This document shows, piece by piece, positions 54,316-64,000 of a DNA stretch of 64,000 nucleotides. Position 1 is the first letter of the stretch. Every line of letters begins with the position of its first letter. The position numbers and the translations under genes are program-made. Source of the DNA: Neobacillus thermocopriae (GTDB taxonomy: Bacteria; Bacillota; Bacilli; Bacillales; Cytobacillaceae); contig NZ_JAAIUV010000003.1 of assembly GCF_010975035.1 (NCBI RefSeq), positions 1 through 64,000 on the forward strand, given 5' to 3'. The notes under the pieces are model-generated. The model did not search any database and was not told the DNA's origin. It was given only the letters and a program-made list of their open reading frames with translations.

Positions 54316-55548
54316 ATGCAAAAGCAAAAATTGTTAATTAATGGGGAAAGATTAAAAAAGGAACTGGAACGATTTGCTGAATTTGGTAAGACAGAAAATA
54401 ATGGTGTAACCAGACTGGCATTATCAGAAGAAGATCGTAGGGCAAGAGATTATTTCCGCTCTTGCTGTGAGGAATTGGGAATGTCAGTCAAGGTCGATGA
54501 TATGGGATGTATGTACGCCACGCTTGAAGGGACTGAAAATAAACCACCAATTCTGATTGGCTCCCATCTCGATTCTGTAAAAAAAGGCGGACGGTTTGAT
54601 GGGGTTCTGGGAGTAGTGGCTGGTTTGGAAGTGGTTAGAACCCTTGTTGAAAACAACATTAAACCTAAAATTCCGATTACCGTTGTGAACTTTACTAATG
54701 AAGAAGGGGCGAGGTTTGAGCCGTCAATGATGGCTTCAGGTGTGCTCGCTGGTAAATTTGATAAATCAGTCATGTTGAAAAAGAAAGATGCTTCAGGGAC
54801 TACTTTTGAGGAAGCTTTAAAAGCCATTGGCTACGCCGGAGAAGAGGAAAATCGTCTAAAAGAGGCCACAGCCTTAATTGAAATGCATATTGAACAAGGT
54901 CCAATTTTAGAGGCGGAAGGACTTTCCATTGGTGTAGTTGAGTGTGTGGTAGGTATGGCTTGCTATGAAATTGAAGTGACCGGAGAATCGGATCATGCTG
55001 GTACCACTCCTATGCATATGCGTAAGGATGCGCTTTTTGCAGCAAACAATCTTATTAATGAAATTCGCAAACGCTTAGGGTCTCTGGATAAAGAGTTGGT
55101 GTATACCATTGGCCGGGTTAATGTCTATCCAAGTATCCATACGGTAATTCCAAATAAGGTAGTGTTTACACTTGAAGCCCGTCATAAAGATATGGAAATT
55201 GTCAACACCGTTAAGGATTTCATTCAAGGGCTTCCAAACTTGGGGGTTAACGAGGGGTGTGAGGTAAAAACAACGAAACTATGGGAACGCGATACCGTGT
55301 GGTTCAAGCCAGAACTATGTGACCTAGTAGAACAGTCAGCCCAGTCGCTTGGGTACTCTCATAGAAGAATGGTCAGTGGGGCAGGACATGATGCACAGTT
55401 CATTGCTAGTTTGGTCCCATCTGTCATGCTATTCGTCCCAAGCATAAACGGTAAAAGTCATTGTGAAGAAGAACTGACCACATGGGAGGACTGTGAAAAA
55501 GGAGTAAACGTCGTATTGGATACTGTTCTAAGTCTTTTATCTAAATAA
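54316..55548 (+). CDS. M20-family amidohydrolase (N-carbamoyl-L-amino acid hydrolase / allantoate amidohydrolase type)
   Basis: Zinc-dependent hydrolase of 410 residues that releases ammonia and CO2 or an amino acid from a carbamoyl or ureido substrate. Metal-binding residues: His and Asp in IGSHLDSVKKGGRFDG near 76-91, Glu in NEEGARF near 127, His in MHIEQGP near 191, and SGAGHDAQF near 355. The dimerisation insert lies at about 210-330. HyuC/AllC/AmaB members cannot be separated by sequence. No purine genes nearby. ATG after AAAGGAGTGTTTAAATC. Confidence 0.88.
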   Translation: MQKQKLLINGERLKKELERFAEFGKTENNGVTRLALSEEDRRARDYFRSCCEELGMSVKVDDMGCMYATLEGTENKPPILIGSHLDSVKKGGRFDGVLGVVAGLEVVRTLVENNIKPKIPITVVNFTNEEGARFEPSMMASGVLAGKFDKSVMLKKKDASGTTFEEALKAIGYAGEEENRLKEATALIEMHIEQGPILEAEGLSIGVVECVVGMACYEIEVTGESDHAGTTPMHMRKDALFAANNLINEIRKRLGSLDKELVYTIGRVNVYPSIHTVIPNKVVFTLEARHKDMEIVNTVKDFIQGLPNLGVNEGCEVKTTKLWERDTVWFKPELCDLVEQSAQSLGYSHRRMVSGAGHDAQFIASLVPSVMLFVPSINGKSHCEEELTTWEDCEKGVNVVLDTVLSLLSK

Positions 55549-55723
55549 AATTTAATTAAAATTACCAGAACATGTAATGTACCTAAAAATCGTTTGGGTA
55601 TTATTCTCAAATAAATAGGTGAATGCGTTTACAGAGATTTTGGGAGTAGATTGTGTTTTTTACAAAATGTTTAAGATGAATTTTGTCATTAGTTTTGCCA
55701 ATCGTATTTTCAGGAGGATCAAC

Positions 55724-56086
55724 ATGATTACAAATATTGCAACAGTAGCTGTTTATGTGGACGACCAACAAAAGGCAAAGAATTTTTGGACAGAAAAGGT
55801 TGGATTTGAAGTTAAGGCAGAGTTTCCAATGGGCCCTAATGCCTTCTGGCTTGAGGTCGCGCCTCCTAACGCAGAGTCTCATTTAGTCCTTTATCCTAAA
55901 TCCATGATGCCGGGTCATGAAAATATGAAAGCATCGATTGTTTTTAAATGCAAAAACATTATGGAACTGTATGAAAACATGAAAGCAAAAGGTGTTCAGT
56001 TTAAGGGTGAACCGCAAACGATGCAATGGGGTTCATTCGTCCAGTTTATTGACGAAGACGGAAATGAGTTTTTATTGAAAGAATAA
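55724..56086 (+). CDS. VOC/glyoxalase-fold protein
   Basis: 120 residues, one vicinal-oxygen-chelate domain. ATVAVYVDDQQKAKNFWTEKVGFEV at the start, FWLEVAPP and FIDEDGNEFLL at the end are typical of glyoxalase/bleomycin-resistance/dioxygenase homologues. The usual metal-binding first His is not evident. Start ATG 55724 is fixed by AGGAGGATCAAC. Confidence 0.88.
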   Translation: MITNIATVAVYVDDQQKAKNFWTEKVGFEVKAEFPMGPNAFWLEVAPPNAESHLVLYPKSMMPGHENMKASIVFKCKNIMELYENMKAKGVQFKGEPQTMQWGSFVQFIDEDGNEFLLKE

Positions 56087-56097
56087 TCACTAGAACA

Positions 56098-56136
56098 GAG
56101 GATCAAAGAAATCGTAATTCTTTGGTCCTTTTTTTA
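56098..56136 (+). terminator. VOC gene terminator
   Basis: GGATCAAAGAA / TTCTTTGGTCC stem (one G-T pair) followed by seven Ts. Confidence 0.88.
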
Positions 56137-56146
56137 TTATAAAGAA

Positions 56147-56312
56147 ACCTAATCAAACGTTTGATTAGGTACAACAAACTTGGAAATCAAGAATTTTTAA
56201 TGGCTAATCAAATGTTTAATTAAATTTTTTAATTAACCAAACGTTCGATTAAATTTTTCCTTGCTAATCAAACGATTGATTAGGACAACAGACTAATCAA
56301 ACGATTGATTAA
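56147..56312. repeat. Cluster B of AATCAAACGWTTGATT-type palindromes
   Basis: Five related palindromes: a perfect 24-bp palindrome centred on AATCAAACGTTTGATT (56147-56170), then 56205-56222 (degenerate), 56233-56252, 56264-56283 and 56293-56312 (both with AATCAAACGATTGATT). The last four have centres about 29-31 bp apart. The cluster starts beside the VOC terminator and ends 320 bases before galK. Same motif as cluster A. No gene in this 540-base gap. Confidence 0.85.
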
Positions 56313-56523
56313 ACTATAGTTACTGATTATTAAGAGTGAGCACGATGATAAACGGATTTTGATGGTACATAAGTAAAAAGGAAATACCATATACGAGTAC
56401 GTACATAAGACTAGTAAAAAAGAACAAATAATTTTCTATTAGATTATCTTTTTTTGAAGGGTGTAATTTTAGGGGGGCTTCTCAATGAACCAGTCATTTC
56501 CTATGTAGTTCTTTATTTAAAAT

Positions 56524-56546
56524 TTTTAGTAAAATTTTTACTAAAA
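56524..56546 (+). promoter_or_regulatory. LacI-family operator candidate for the gal operon
   Basis: TTTTAGTAAAA-T-TTTTACTAAAA, a perfect palindrome with 11-bp arms, 83 bases before galK. Position and size suit the GalR protein encoded at the end of the operon. Confidence 0.7.
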
Positions 56547-56629
56547 TAATTGAAGGCTTTTATTTATAGATTTAGAATATAAAGGAAGATAAAAACTTTC
56601 GGAATATTAAAATATAGTTGGAGGAATTT

Positions 56630-57814
56630 ATGAACATTAGCCCTCTTAACAAAACGTTTTTAGACTTATATGGAGTTTTACCGAAACAGGCATTTTTTGC
56701 TCCAGGCAGGATTAATTTGATTGGTGAACACACTGACTATAATGGTGGTCATGTATTTCCGTGTGCTATTACTTATGGAACTTATGCGGTTGCACGGAAA
56801 AGGGAGGATCAGCTAGTTCGTTTATACTCAGAAAATTTTCCGAACAAAGGAATTATTGAGTTTCATCTAAACGAGTTGGATTATAACAAAGATCATGATT
56901 GGGCCAACTATCCTAAAGGGATGATCCGATATATCAGCGAGGCGGGTTTTCAGATCCCAAATGGATTTGAATGTGTGATTAAAGGAAACATTCCAAACGG
57001 TGCCGGCTTATCATCCTCTGCCTCCATTGAATTATTAACAGGTGTTCTTCTGGATGGTTTGTTCCAATTAGAAATCCCACGCCTTGATTTAATTAAAATT
57101 GGCAAGCGGGTTGAAAATGAATTTATCGGTGTTAACAGTGGAATCATGGATCAATTCGCTATTGGAATGGGAAAAGAGAAGGCGGGTATTTTACTAGATT
57201 GTCAGACACTAAAATATGTATATGCACCAATTCAGCTTGATCACCACAAAATCATTATTATGAATACAAACAAGCGCAGAGAGTTGGCGGATTCGAAATA
57301 CAATGAACGCCGTAGCGAATGTGAAGAGGCGCTGAGACAGCTTCAGAAAAAGCTTTCCATTGAAGCACTTGGACAGCTATCTGAACAAGAATTTGAAGAC
57401 AATAAACATCTTATTACGAATGAAGTGGTTCGAAAGCGTGCTAGGCATGCAGTCTATGAAAATAGAAGAACGATAAAGGCGCTTAAGGAATTAAAAGCAG
57501 GGAACTTGGTCGGGTTCGGTCAGCTGATGAACCAGTCGCATCTTTCGTTACGCGATGATTACGAGGTGACAGGTGTCGAATTGGACAGTTTAGTTGAAGC
57601 TGCGTGGCAACAACCGGGCGTCCTTGGTGCACGAATGACCGGTGCTGGTTTTGGTGGCTGTGCCATCGCGATTGTAGCTAATGAAAAAGTAGAAAATTTT
57701 ATCGCTAGTGTAGGGGCGGCATATCGTGTAAAGATTGGCTATGAAGCTGAGTTTTATGTGGCTAATATTGGTGACGGGGCCAAAGAAATTGAAATGGAGG
57801 CTGTTGACGAATGA
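56630..57814 (+). CDS. galK: Galactokinase
   Basis: Phosphorylates alpha-D-galactose to galactose-1-phosphate. GHMP kinase, 394 residues. Substrate motif FAPGRINLIGEHTDYNGGHVF near 22, ATP motif IPNGAGLSSSASIE near 122, C-terminal GARMTGAGFGGCAIAI near 335. Start ATG 56630 after TTGGAGGAATTT (a TTG 12 bases earlier is less likely). Overlaps galE by 4 bases. Confidence 0.97.
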   Translation: MNISPLNKTFLDLYGVLPKQAFFAPGRINLIGEHTDYNGGHVFPCAITYGTYAVARKREDQLVRLYSENFPNKGIIEFHLNELDYNKDHDWANYPKGMIRYISEAGFQIPNGFECVIKGNIPNGAGLSSSASIELLTGVLLDGLFQLEIPRLDLIKIGKRVENEFIGVNSGIMDQFAIGMGKEKAGILLDCQTLKYVYAPIQLDHHKIIIMNTNKRRELADSKYNERRSECEEALRQLQKKLSIEALGQLSEQEFEDNKHLITNEVVRKRARHAVYENRRTIKALKELKAGNLVGFGQLMNQSHLSLRDDYEVTGVELDSLVEAAWQQPGVLGARMTGAGFGGCAIAIVANEKVENFIASVGAAYRVKIGYEAEFYVANIGDGAKEIEMEAVDE

Positions 57815-58800
57815 GTATTCTTGTTTTAGGTGGAGCAGGCTATATCGGCTCACATGCTGTATATCAATTAATCGATCAAGGACATGAAGTGGTAGTGATT
57901 GATAACTTGCAAACTGGCCACAGGAAAGCTATTCACCCAATGGCTCATTTTTATCTAGGAGATATCCGTAACCGTGAGTTTATGAGGTCTGTTTTTGAAA
58001 AAGAAAAGATAGAGGCCATTATGCATTTTGCTGCTAATTCCCTTGTCGGAGAATCGATGATAGAGCCGCTGAAATACTTTGACAACAATGTGTATGGAAC
58101 ACAAATTGTTCTCGAAATGATGAAGGAATATGGCGTGAAGTTTATTGTATTCTCGTCAACAGCTGCTGTTTATGGAGAACAGGAAGTGATGCCAATTTCA
58201 GAAAACGCTGTCACACTGCCAACCAATACCTATGGAGAAACAAAACTTGCGATGGAAAAAATGATGGCCTGGTGTGAAAAAGCATTTGACCTTAAGTATG
58301 TTTCGCTAAGGTACTTCAATGTAGCCGGGGCAAGAGAGGACGGACAAATCGGCGAAGATCACAACCCTGAAACCCATTTAATTCCAGTTGTGTTGGAAGC
58401 GGCTTTAGGAAAGAGACCAGCGATAACGGTGTTTGGGGAGGATTATGACACTCCAGACGGTACATGCATCCGTGATTATATTCATGTGGAAGACTTGATT
58501 GCTGCCCATATTTTAGCGCTCCAGTACTTACAAAATGGCGGAGAAAGCAATATTTTTAACCTCGGATCAAGTCAAGGGTTTTCCGTAAAAGAGATCATTG
58601 AAACGGCAAAAGAGGTTACGGGTATAAATATTCCAGTTCAAGTGGGGGAACGTCGTGCCGGTGATCCAAGTACTTTAATTGCTTCATCTGAAAAGGCGAG
58701 ACAAATTCTTGGTTGGAATCCGAAAAAGACTTCTATCAATCAAATCATTCGTGATGCCTGGAACTGGCACCAGCATCATCCGAATGGTTATGAGGGGTGA
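57811..58800 (+). CDS. galE: UDP-glucose 4-epimerase
   Basis: Interconverts UDP-galactose and UDP-glucose with NAD+. 329 residues. Rossmann motif LGGAGYIGSHAVYQL near 5, catalytic Ser-Tyr-Lys with STAAVYG near 120 and YGETKLAME near 147, RYFNVAGA near 173. Starts within the galK stop (ATGA), so tightly coupled; overlaps the GTG-AGG region of galT. Confidence 0.97.
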   Translation: MSILVLGGAGYIGSHAVYQLIDQGHEVVVIDNLQTGHRKAIHPMAHFYLGDIRNREFMRSVFEKEKIEAIMHFAANSLVGESMIEPLKYFDNNVYGTQIVLEMMKEYGVKFIVFSSTAAVYGEQEVMPISENAVTLPTNTYGETKLAMEKMMAWCEKAFDLKYVSLRYFNVAGAREDGQIGEDHNPETHLIPVVLEAALGKRPAITVFGEDYDTPDGTCIRDYIHVEDLIAAHILALQYLQNGGESNIFNLGSSQGFSVKEIIETAKEVTGINIPVQVGERRAGDPSTLIASSEKARQILGWNPKKTSINQIIRDAWNWHQHHPNGYEG

Positions 58801-58805
58801 GGAGT

Positions 58806-60287
58806 ATGATTCACGGTCTCATTCAACAGCTCATAAACCAGGCACTTGCCACCCAATTAATCGAGCGGGAAGATGAGATTTATGTTAGAAACCAAGTTTT
58901 GGCACTATTACAGATGACGGAGTTTATCGAAAGTGATGGAGAAACCAATTTAGAGATTCCCGAATTGTTGGAGAAGATCACGGATTATGCCTGTGAACAA
59001 GGAATAATCAAAGATATCTTTGATGAAAAGGAAATTTTCTCAAGCAAAATTATGAACTGTTTCCTCCCCCGACCTTCTGAGGTGAATAAGCTTTTTTATA
59101 AAAAATACAAGCAGAATCCAGAAGCAGCAACAAAGTTTTTCTATGAACTAAGCAAAAATAGCAACTACATTCAAATGAAGCGAATTCAGAAAAATATGGA
59201 GTATCAAGTGGTAACGGAATACGGTGATTTGGATATTACGATTAATCTTTCTAAGCCGGAAAAAGACCCGAAAAGCATTGCCTACGAACGGGAGGTACAG
59301 CAAACAGCTTATCCAAAATGTCTTCTTTGTATTGAAAATGAAGGCTATGCCGGGAGAATGGGACATCCTGCCCGCTCCAATCATCGAATGATACGTGTGA
59401 ATCTGTTGGACCAGACTTGGTATTTGCAATATTCACCCTATGTGTATTACAACGAGCATTGTATCGTCCTATCTGAAAACCATTCTGAAATGAAAATTAA
59501 TGAAGAAACCTTTTTGCGACTGCTAACCTTTGTTGAACAGTTCCCTCATTATTTCTTAGGTTCTAATGCGGATTTGCCGATTGTGGGTGGGTCGATTCTT
59601 TCTCATGATCATTATCAGGGCGGGAATTATGAATTTGCGATGGCGAAAGCTCCGGATGATTGGCATTTTGAAATGACGAGGTTTCCATCTGTTCAATGTG
59701 CTGTTGTAAAATGGCCGATGTCTGTTATTCGCCTTCGTTCAGACCAAATAAACCCGCTAGTTCAGGCGGCCGGACATATCCTTTCAAAGTGGAAAAATTA
59801 TAGTGATGAAGCATTGGAAATTATCGCATGGACGGGTGAGATACCTCATAATACGATTACCCCGATTGCACGTAAAAAGGGAGAACGATATGAGCTGGAC
59901 TTGGTTCTTCGAAATAATCGAACAAATATCGAGCATCCATTAGGTATTTTTCATCCTCATGCGGATGTCCATCATATTAAGAAGGAAAACATTGGTCTAA
60001 TTGAGGTAATGGGGCTAGCTGTTTTGCCAGCGCGCTTAAAGGAGGAGCTAGCAGAAGTCGAAAATTACCTTCTTGGAAAACCAAGTTTGGTTGCCGATTA
60101 TCATATGGAATGGGCGGAACAGTTAAAAGCTCGTTTTGGTGCATCTGTGAATGAATTCAATGTACAAACCATTATTAGAAAAGCAGTCGGAGATAAATTT
60201 TTAAGAGTGTTAGAGGATGCGGGAGTATTTAAAAGAGATGAAGCAGGAATCGCAGGATTTAAACGATTTATTCAAGCATTATTTTGA
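58806..60287 (+). CDS. galT: UDP-glucose--hexose-1-phosphate uridylyltransferase (Firmicute type)
   Basis: Transfers UMP from UDP-glucose to galactose-1-phosphate. 493 residues, the longer Firmicute GalT form. The active-site segment reads VGGSILSHDHYQGGN near 260, differing from the H-P-H of the classical GalT, as usual in this group. Other conserved parts: PARSNHRMIRVNL near 186 and IFHPHADVHH near 380. ATG 58806 follows GTGAGGAGT. Overlaps galM's open frame. Confidence 0.94.
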   Translation: MIHGLIQQLINQALATQLIEREDEIYVRNQVLALLQMTEFIESDGETNLEIPELLEKITDYACEQGIIKDIFDEKEIFSSKIMNCFLPRPSEVNKLFYKKYKQNPEAATKFFYELSKNSNYIQMKRIQKNMEYQVVTEYGDLDITINLSKPEKDPKSIAYEREVQQTAYPKCLLCIENEGYAGRMGHPARSNHRMIRVNLLDQTWYLQYSPYVYYNEHCIVLSENHSEMKINEETFLRLLTFVEQFPHYFLGSNADLPIVGGSILSHDHYQGGNYEFAMAKAPDDWHFEMTRFPSVQCAVVKWPMSVIRLRSDQINPLVQAAGHILSKWKNYSDEALEIIAWTGEIPHNTITPIARKKGERYELDLVLRNNRTNIEHPLGIFHPHADVHHIKKENIGLIEVMGLAVLPARLKEELAEVENYLLGKPSLVADYHMEWAEQLKARFGASVNEFNVQTIIRKAVGDKFLRVLEDAGVFKRDEAGIAGFKRFIQALF

Positions 60288-60310
60288 TAAAAAAATGGGG
60301 TGATAAATTA

Positions 60311-62364
<2,054 letters not shown>

Positions 62365-62422
62365 GTTAGTTTACTATAGTAGTATGATAGTACCACCAAC
62401 TAATTTAAAACCTGAACGATGA

Positions 62423-62477
62423 AGGCTGACCTAAAAGGTCCTAACAAACGACTTTATTAGGGTTCAGCCTATATTTT
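62423..62477 (+). terminator. gal operon terminator
   Basis: AGGCTGA / TCAGCCT and CCTAA / TTAGG paired around 22 bases, then ATATTTTT. The following gap to 62700 shows a GGGGTC...GACCCC inverted repeat (about 62511-62546) but no gene. Confidence 0.75.
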
Positions 62478-62700
62478 TAGAAGATGGATTGGATATACAT
62501 TGATAAATCTGGGGGGTCTCTGCAGGGGATAATTTGTCAAGGGACCCCTTAAAGTTATCCTTTTGTTCGGGTTTTTCCAACATGGACAATACGTATGTCA
62601 AAGCCTCTTTTTTCGGTTCTTATCCTCTTCCTTCCATTGTTGACGTCAATGATGTTCTGTATAATATTGGTATCCATCAGAGAGATAATGGGGGATGCCT

Positions 62701-63699
62701 ATGAGCAGATTGTCGATTGTAGCCTATGTTGTAGGAATTGTGTGTTTTATAGTAAGCTGCTCGTTTTCGGTTTTTTACGGATATAAAGTCGTTACCCATC
62801 AGCTTCCAACGGAAGAAAAAGAGCCAAATGACGATCGATACCATTTTGTGCTAATTCCAGAAGAGTTAGATAATGATTATTGGAGATTAGTAGAAGAAGG
62901 AGCCCGGGCTGCAGCAAAAAAGTATGATGTTTTACTTGAATACACGGGACCACGTCAGGCAAATTTCGATGATCACCTTAAAACGATTGAAATGTCAGCA
63001 GCTGCAAAAGTAGATGGGATCATGACCCAAGGATTAAGCGATGAACAATTTAGCCCATTAATTAATCGAATAGTGGAAAAGGGGATTCCCGTTATTACGG
63101 TAGATACCGATGCTGCTAATAGCAAGCGTTTGGCGTATATTGGAACGGATAATTATTATTCAGGATTTTTGGCAGGGAAAGCGCTGATTGCTGATACAAA
63201 TGGACAAGCTAATGTAGCGATCATTACGGGAAGCTTTAATAAGAATCATCAAAGGCAGCGAGTCCAAGGCTTTAAAGATGCCATCCAATCGGAAAAGGGA
63301 ATTCGAATTGTGGCCATAGAGGAATCTCAAATTAGCAGGGTACGTGCTTTTGAAAAAGCCTATCAAATTCTTCAGGAGCATCCAGAGGTCACCGCCTTTT
63401 TCGGGACGAGTGCTTTAGATGGGATTGGTGTAGCAGAAGTAGTCGAAAAATTCAATAAACAAAAACAAATTTATATTATAGGATTTGATTTGCTGAAAGA
63501 AACACAGAAATATATTCGGAAGGGGACCATCCAGGCCACTGTTGTCCAGGAACCATTTGAAATGGGATATCGTGCTGTAAAGATGATGATCGATCTGCGT
63601 GAAGGGAAAAAAGTGCCTTCAACCATTCATACAGCTACACGCATTTTGAGAAAATATGATTTACCTCCTTATTTGAACAATATTAAGGGGGTCAGATAA
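62701..63699 (+). CDS. Membrane-anchored sugar-binding protein (RbsB-like)
   Basis: 332 residues. N-terminal hydrophobic segment (about 5-30) then a type I periplasmic binding domain (about 45-325): FVLIPEELDNDYWRLVEEGA, GIPVITVDTDAANSKRLAYIGTDN, TAFFGTSALDGIGVAEV. The N-terminal IVSC resembles a lipobox, but the hydrophobic stretch continues past it, so a membrane anchor is as likely. ATG 62701 is 7 bases after GGGGG. The following kinase start suggests a sugar-sensing pair: the protein binds sugar and signals to the kinase. Confidence 0.85.
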   Translation: MSRLSIVAYVVGIVCFIVSCSFSVFYGYKVVTHQLPTEEKEPNDDRYHFVLIPEELDNDYWRLVEEGARAAAKKYDVLLEYTGPRQANFDDHLKTIEMSAAAKVDGIMTQGLSDEQFSPLINRIVEKGIPVITVDTDAANSKRLAYIGTDNYYSGFLAGKALIADTNGQANVAIITGSFNKNHQRQRVQGFKDAIQSEKGIRIVAIEESQISRVRAFEKAYQILQEHPEVTAFFGTSALDGIGVAEVVEKFNKQKQIYIIGFDLLKETQKYIRKGTIQATVVQEPFEMGYRAVKMMIDLREGKKVPSTIHTATRILRKYDLPPYLNNIKGVR

Positions 63700-64000
63700 A
63701 TGTTATTCCAAATTCGAACGAAATTGCTCTTTTATTTTATCATTTTAGTTGTTTTATTGACCTCTGTTGGACTATTTTTTTACAAAAGCAGTGAAAAATT
63801 AGTGACAGAGTATGAAGATAGCTTTGAGCGTTTTCTATTGCTTAATGATATTTCTCAAAGAACCAATTTCATAACCGAAAAATTGCATGCATATATTCTA
63901 GATCAGGATATGACCTATCTAGAAGGCTATCGAAAAGAAAAACTAAAATTAATTAAGGATCAGAAACGCCTTGAGAAAATTATGGATTCGAATGATTTGA
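63700..64000 (+). CDS. Sensor histidine kinase, N-terminal part (cut by window end)
   Basis: Open frame of 100 codons to the window end. Starts MLFQIRTKLLFYFIILVVLL, with one membrane helix (about 10-28) and then a helical extracytoplasmic segment rich in Lys and Glu, the usual start of YesM/LytS-like two-component kinases. Ribosome binding site AAGGGGG. The kinase domain lies outside the window, so the family is inferred from the N-terminus and its neighbour. Confidence 0.65.
   Translation, partial: MLFQIRTKLLFYFIILVVLLTSVGLFFYKSSEKLVTEYEDSFERFLLLNDISQRTNFITEKLHAYILDQDMTYLEGYRKEKLKLIKDQKRLEKIMDSNDL

Noticed and set aside
56147-56312. CRISPR array interpretation of palindrome cluster B
   Set aside because: Units are palindromic and only 18-24 bp, spacers of about 10 bp are too short, and no cas genes are present.
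62595-62786. 63-codon hydrophobic ORF before the sugar-binding protein gene
   Set aside because: No ribosome binding site and it overlaps the well-supported start at 62701 in another frame.

Overview
The window is a low-GC Bacillaceae chromosome segment (Bacillus in the broad sense; I cannot fix the genus). Evidence: strong AGGAGG-type ribosome binding sites; the neighbourhood proline symporter / gatCAB / dagK / rlmD, which from memory matches the B. subtilis opuE-gatCAB-yerQ-yefA order; a yclNOPQ-type siderophore locus; a GlcT/RAT antitermination system; and a Bacillus-type BirA operator. Nearly all of it is chromosomal housekeeping and catabolism. I see no prophage, transposase, CRISPR array or rRNA. 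One tRNA-Thr is present.

Layout. 1-9 kb: rocA, an assimilatory/anaerobic nitrite reductase operon with its siroheme genes (nirB-nirD-cobA/hemD-sirC) behind two FNR/Rex-like boxes, then aceA and an OsmC protein. 9-21 kb: vanZ-like gene, gatCAB, proline symporter, plsY, dagK, pncB, two small membrane proteins, rlmD. 21-28 kb: an accessory stretch with an MFS pump, three linked minus-strand genes for exported proteins of unknown function, a small membrane protein, an Xre regulator and a second-type peptide deformylase, a DUF6141-like protein and tRNA-Thr. 28-38 kb: heme O synthase, a TetR-controlled ABC exporter, a ba3-type cytochrome oxidase (subunits 2A, II, I) with a Sco copper chaperone and membrane partner, a CorC-family protein and an RsmF-like methyltransferase. 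39-43 kb: PTS EIIA plus GlcNAc EIICB behind a RAT/terminator leader, followed by a convergent GlcT-like antiterminator that seems to lack any standard start codon. 43-49 kb: a methyltransferase, a DUF418 protein, and Fur-controlled yclNOPQ plus a heme-degrading monooxygenase. 49-56 kb: ykuK, bioY with a BirA operator, alsT, an MFS transporter, an M20 amidohydrolase, a VOC protein. 56-64 kb: Leloir operon galKETM-galR, then a membrane-anchored sugar-binding protein and the start of a sensor kinase cut by the window end.

The most notable items: the GlcT-family gene that must start at CTG (or ATT); its likely RAT target 3 kb away; two clusters of an 18-24 bp palindrome (core AATCAAACGWTTGATT) in non-promoter intergenic DNA, the first beside a near-perfect Noc-type site; paired FNR-like boxes at about -41 and -71 of nirB; an RlmD lacking its Fe-S cysteines; and the uncharacterised exported cluster at 23.1-25.3 kb. 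I found no convincing defence or mobile system.
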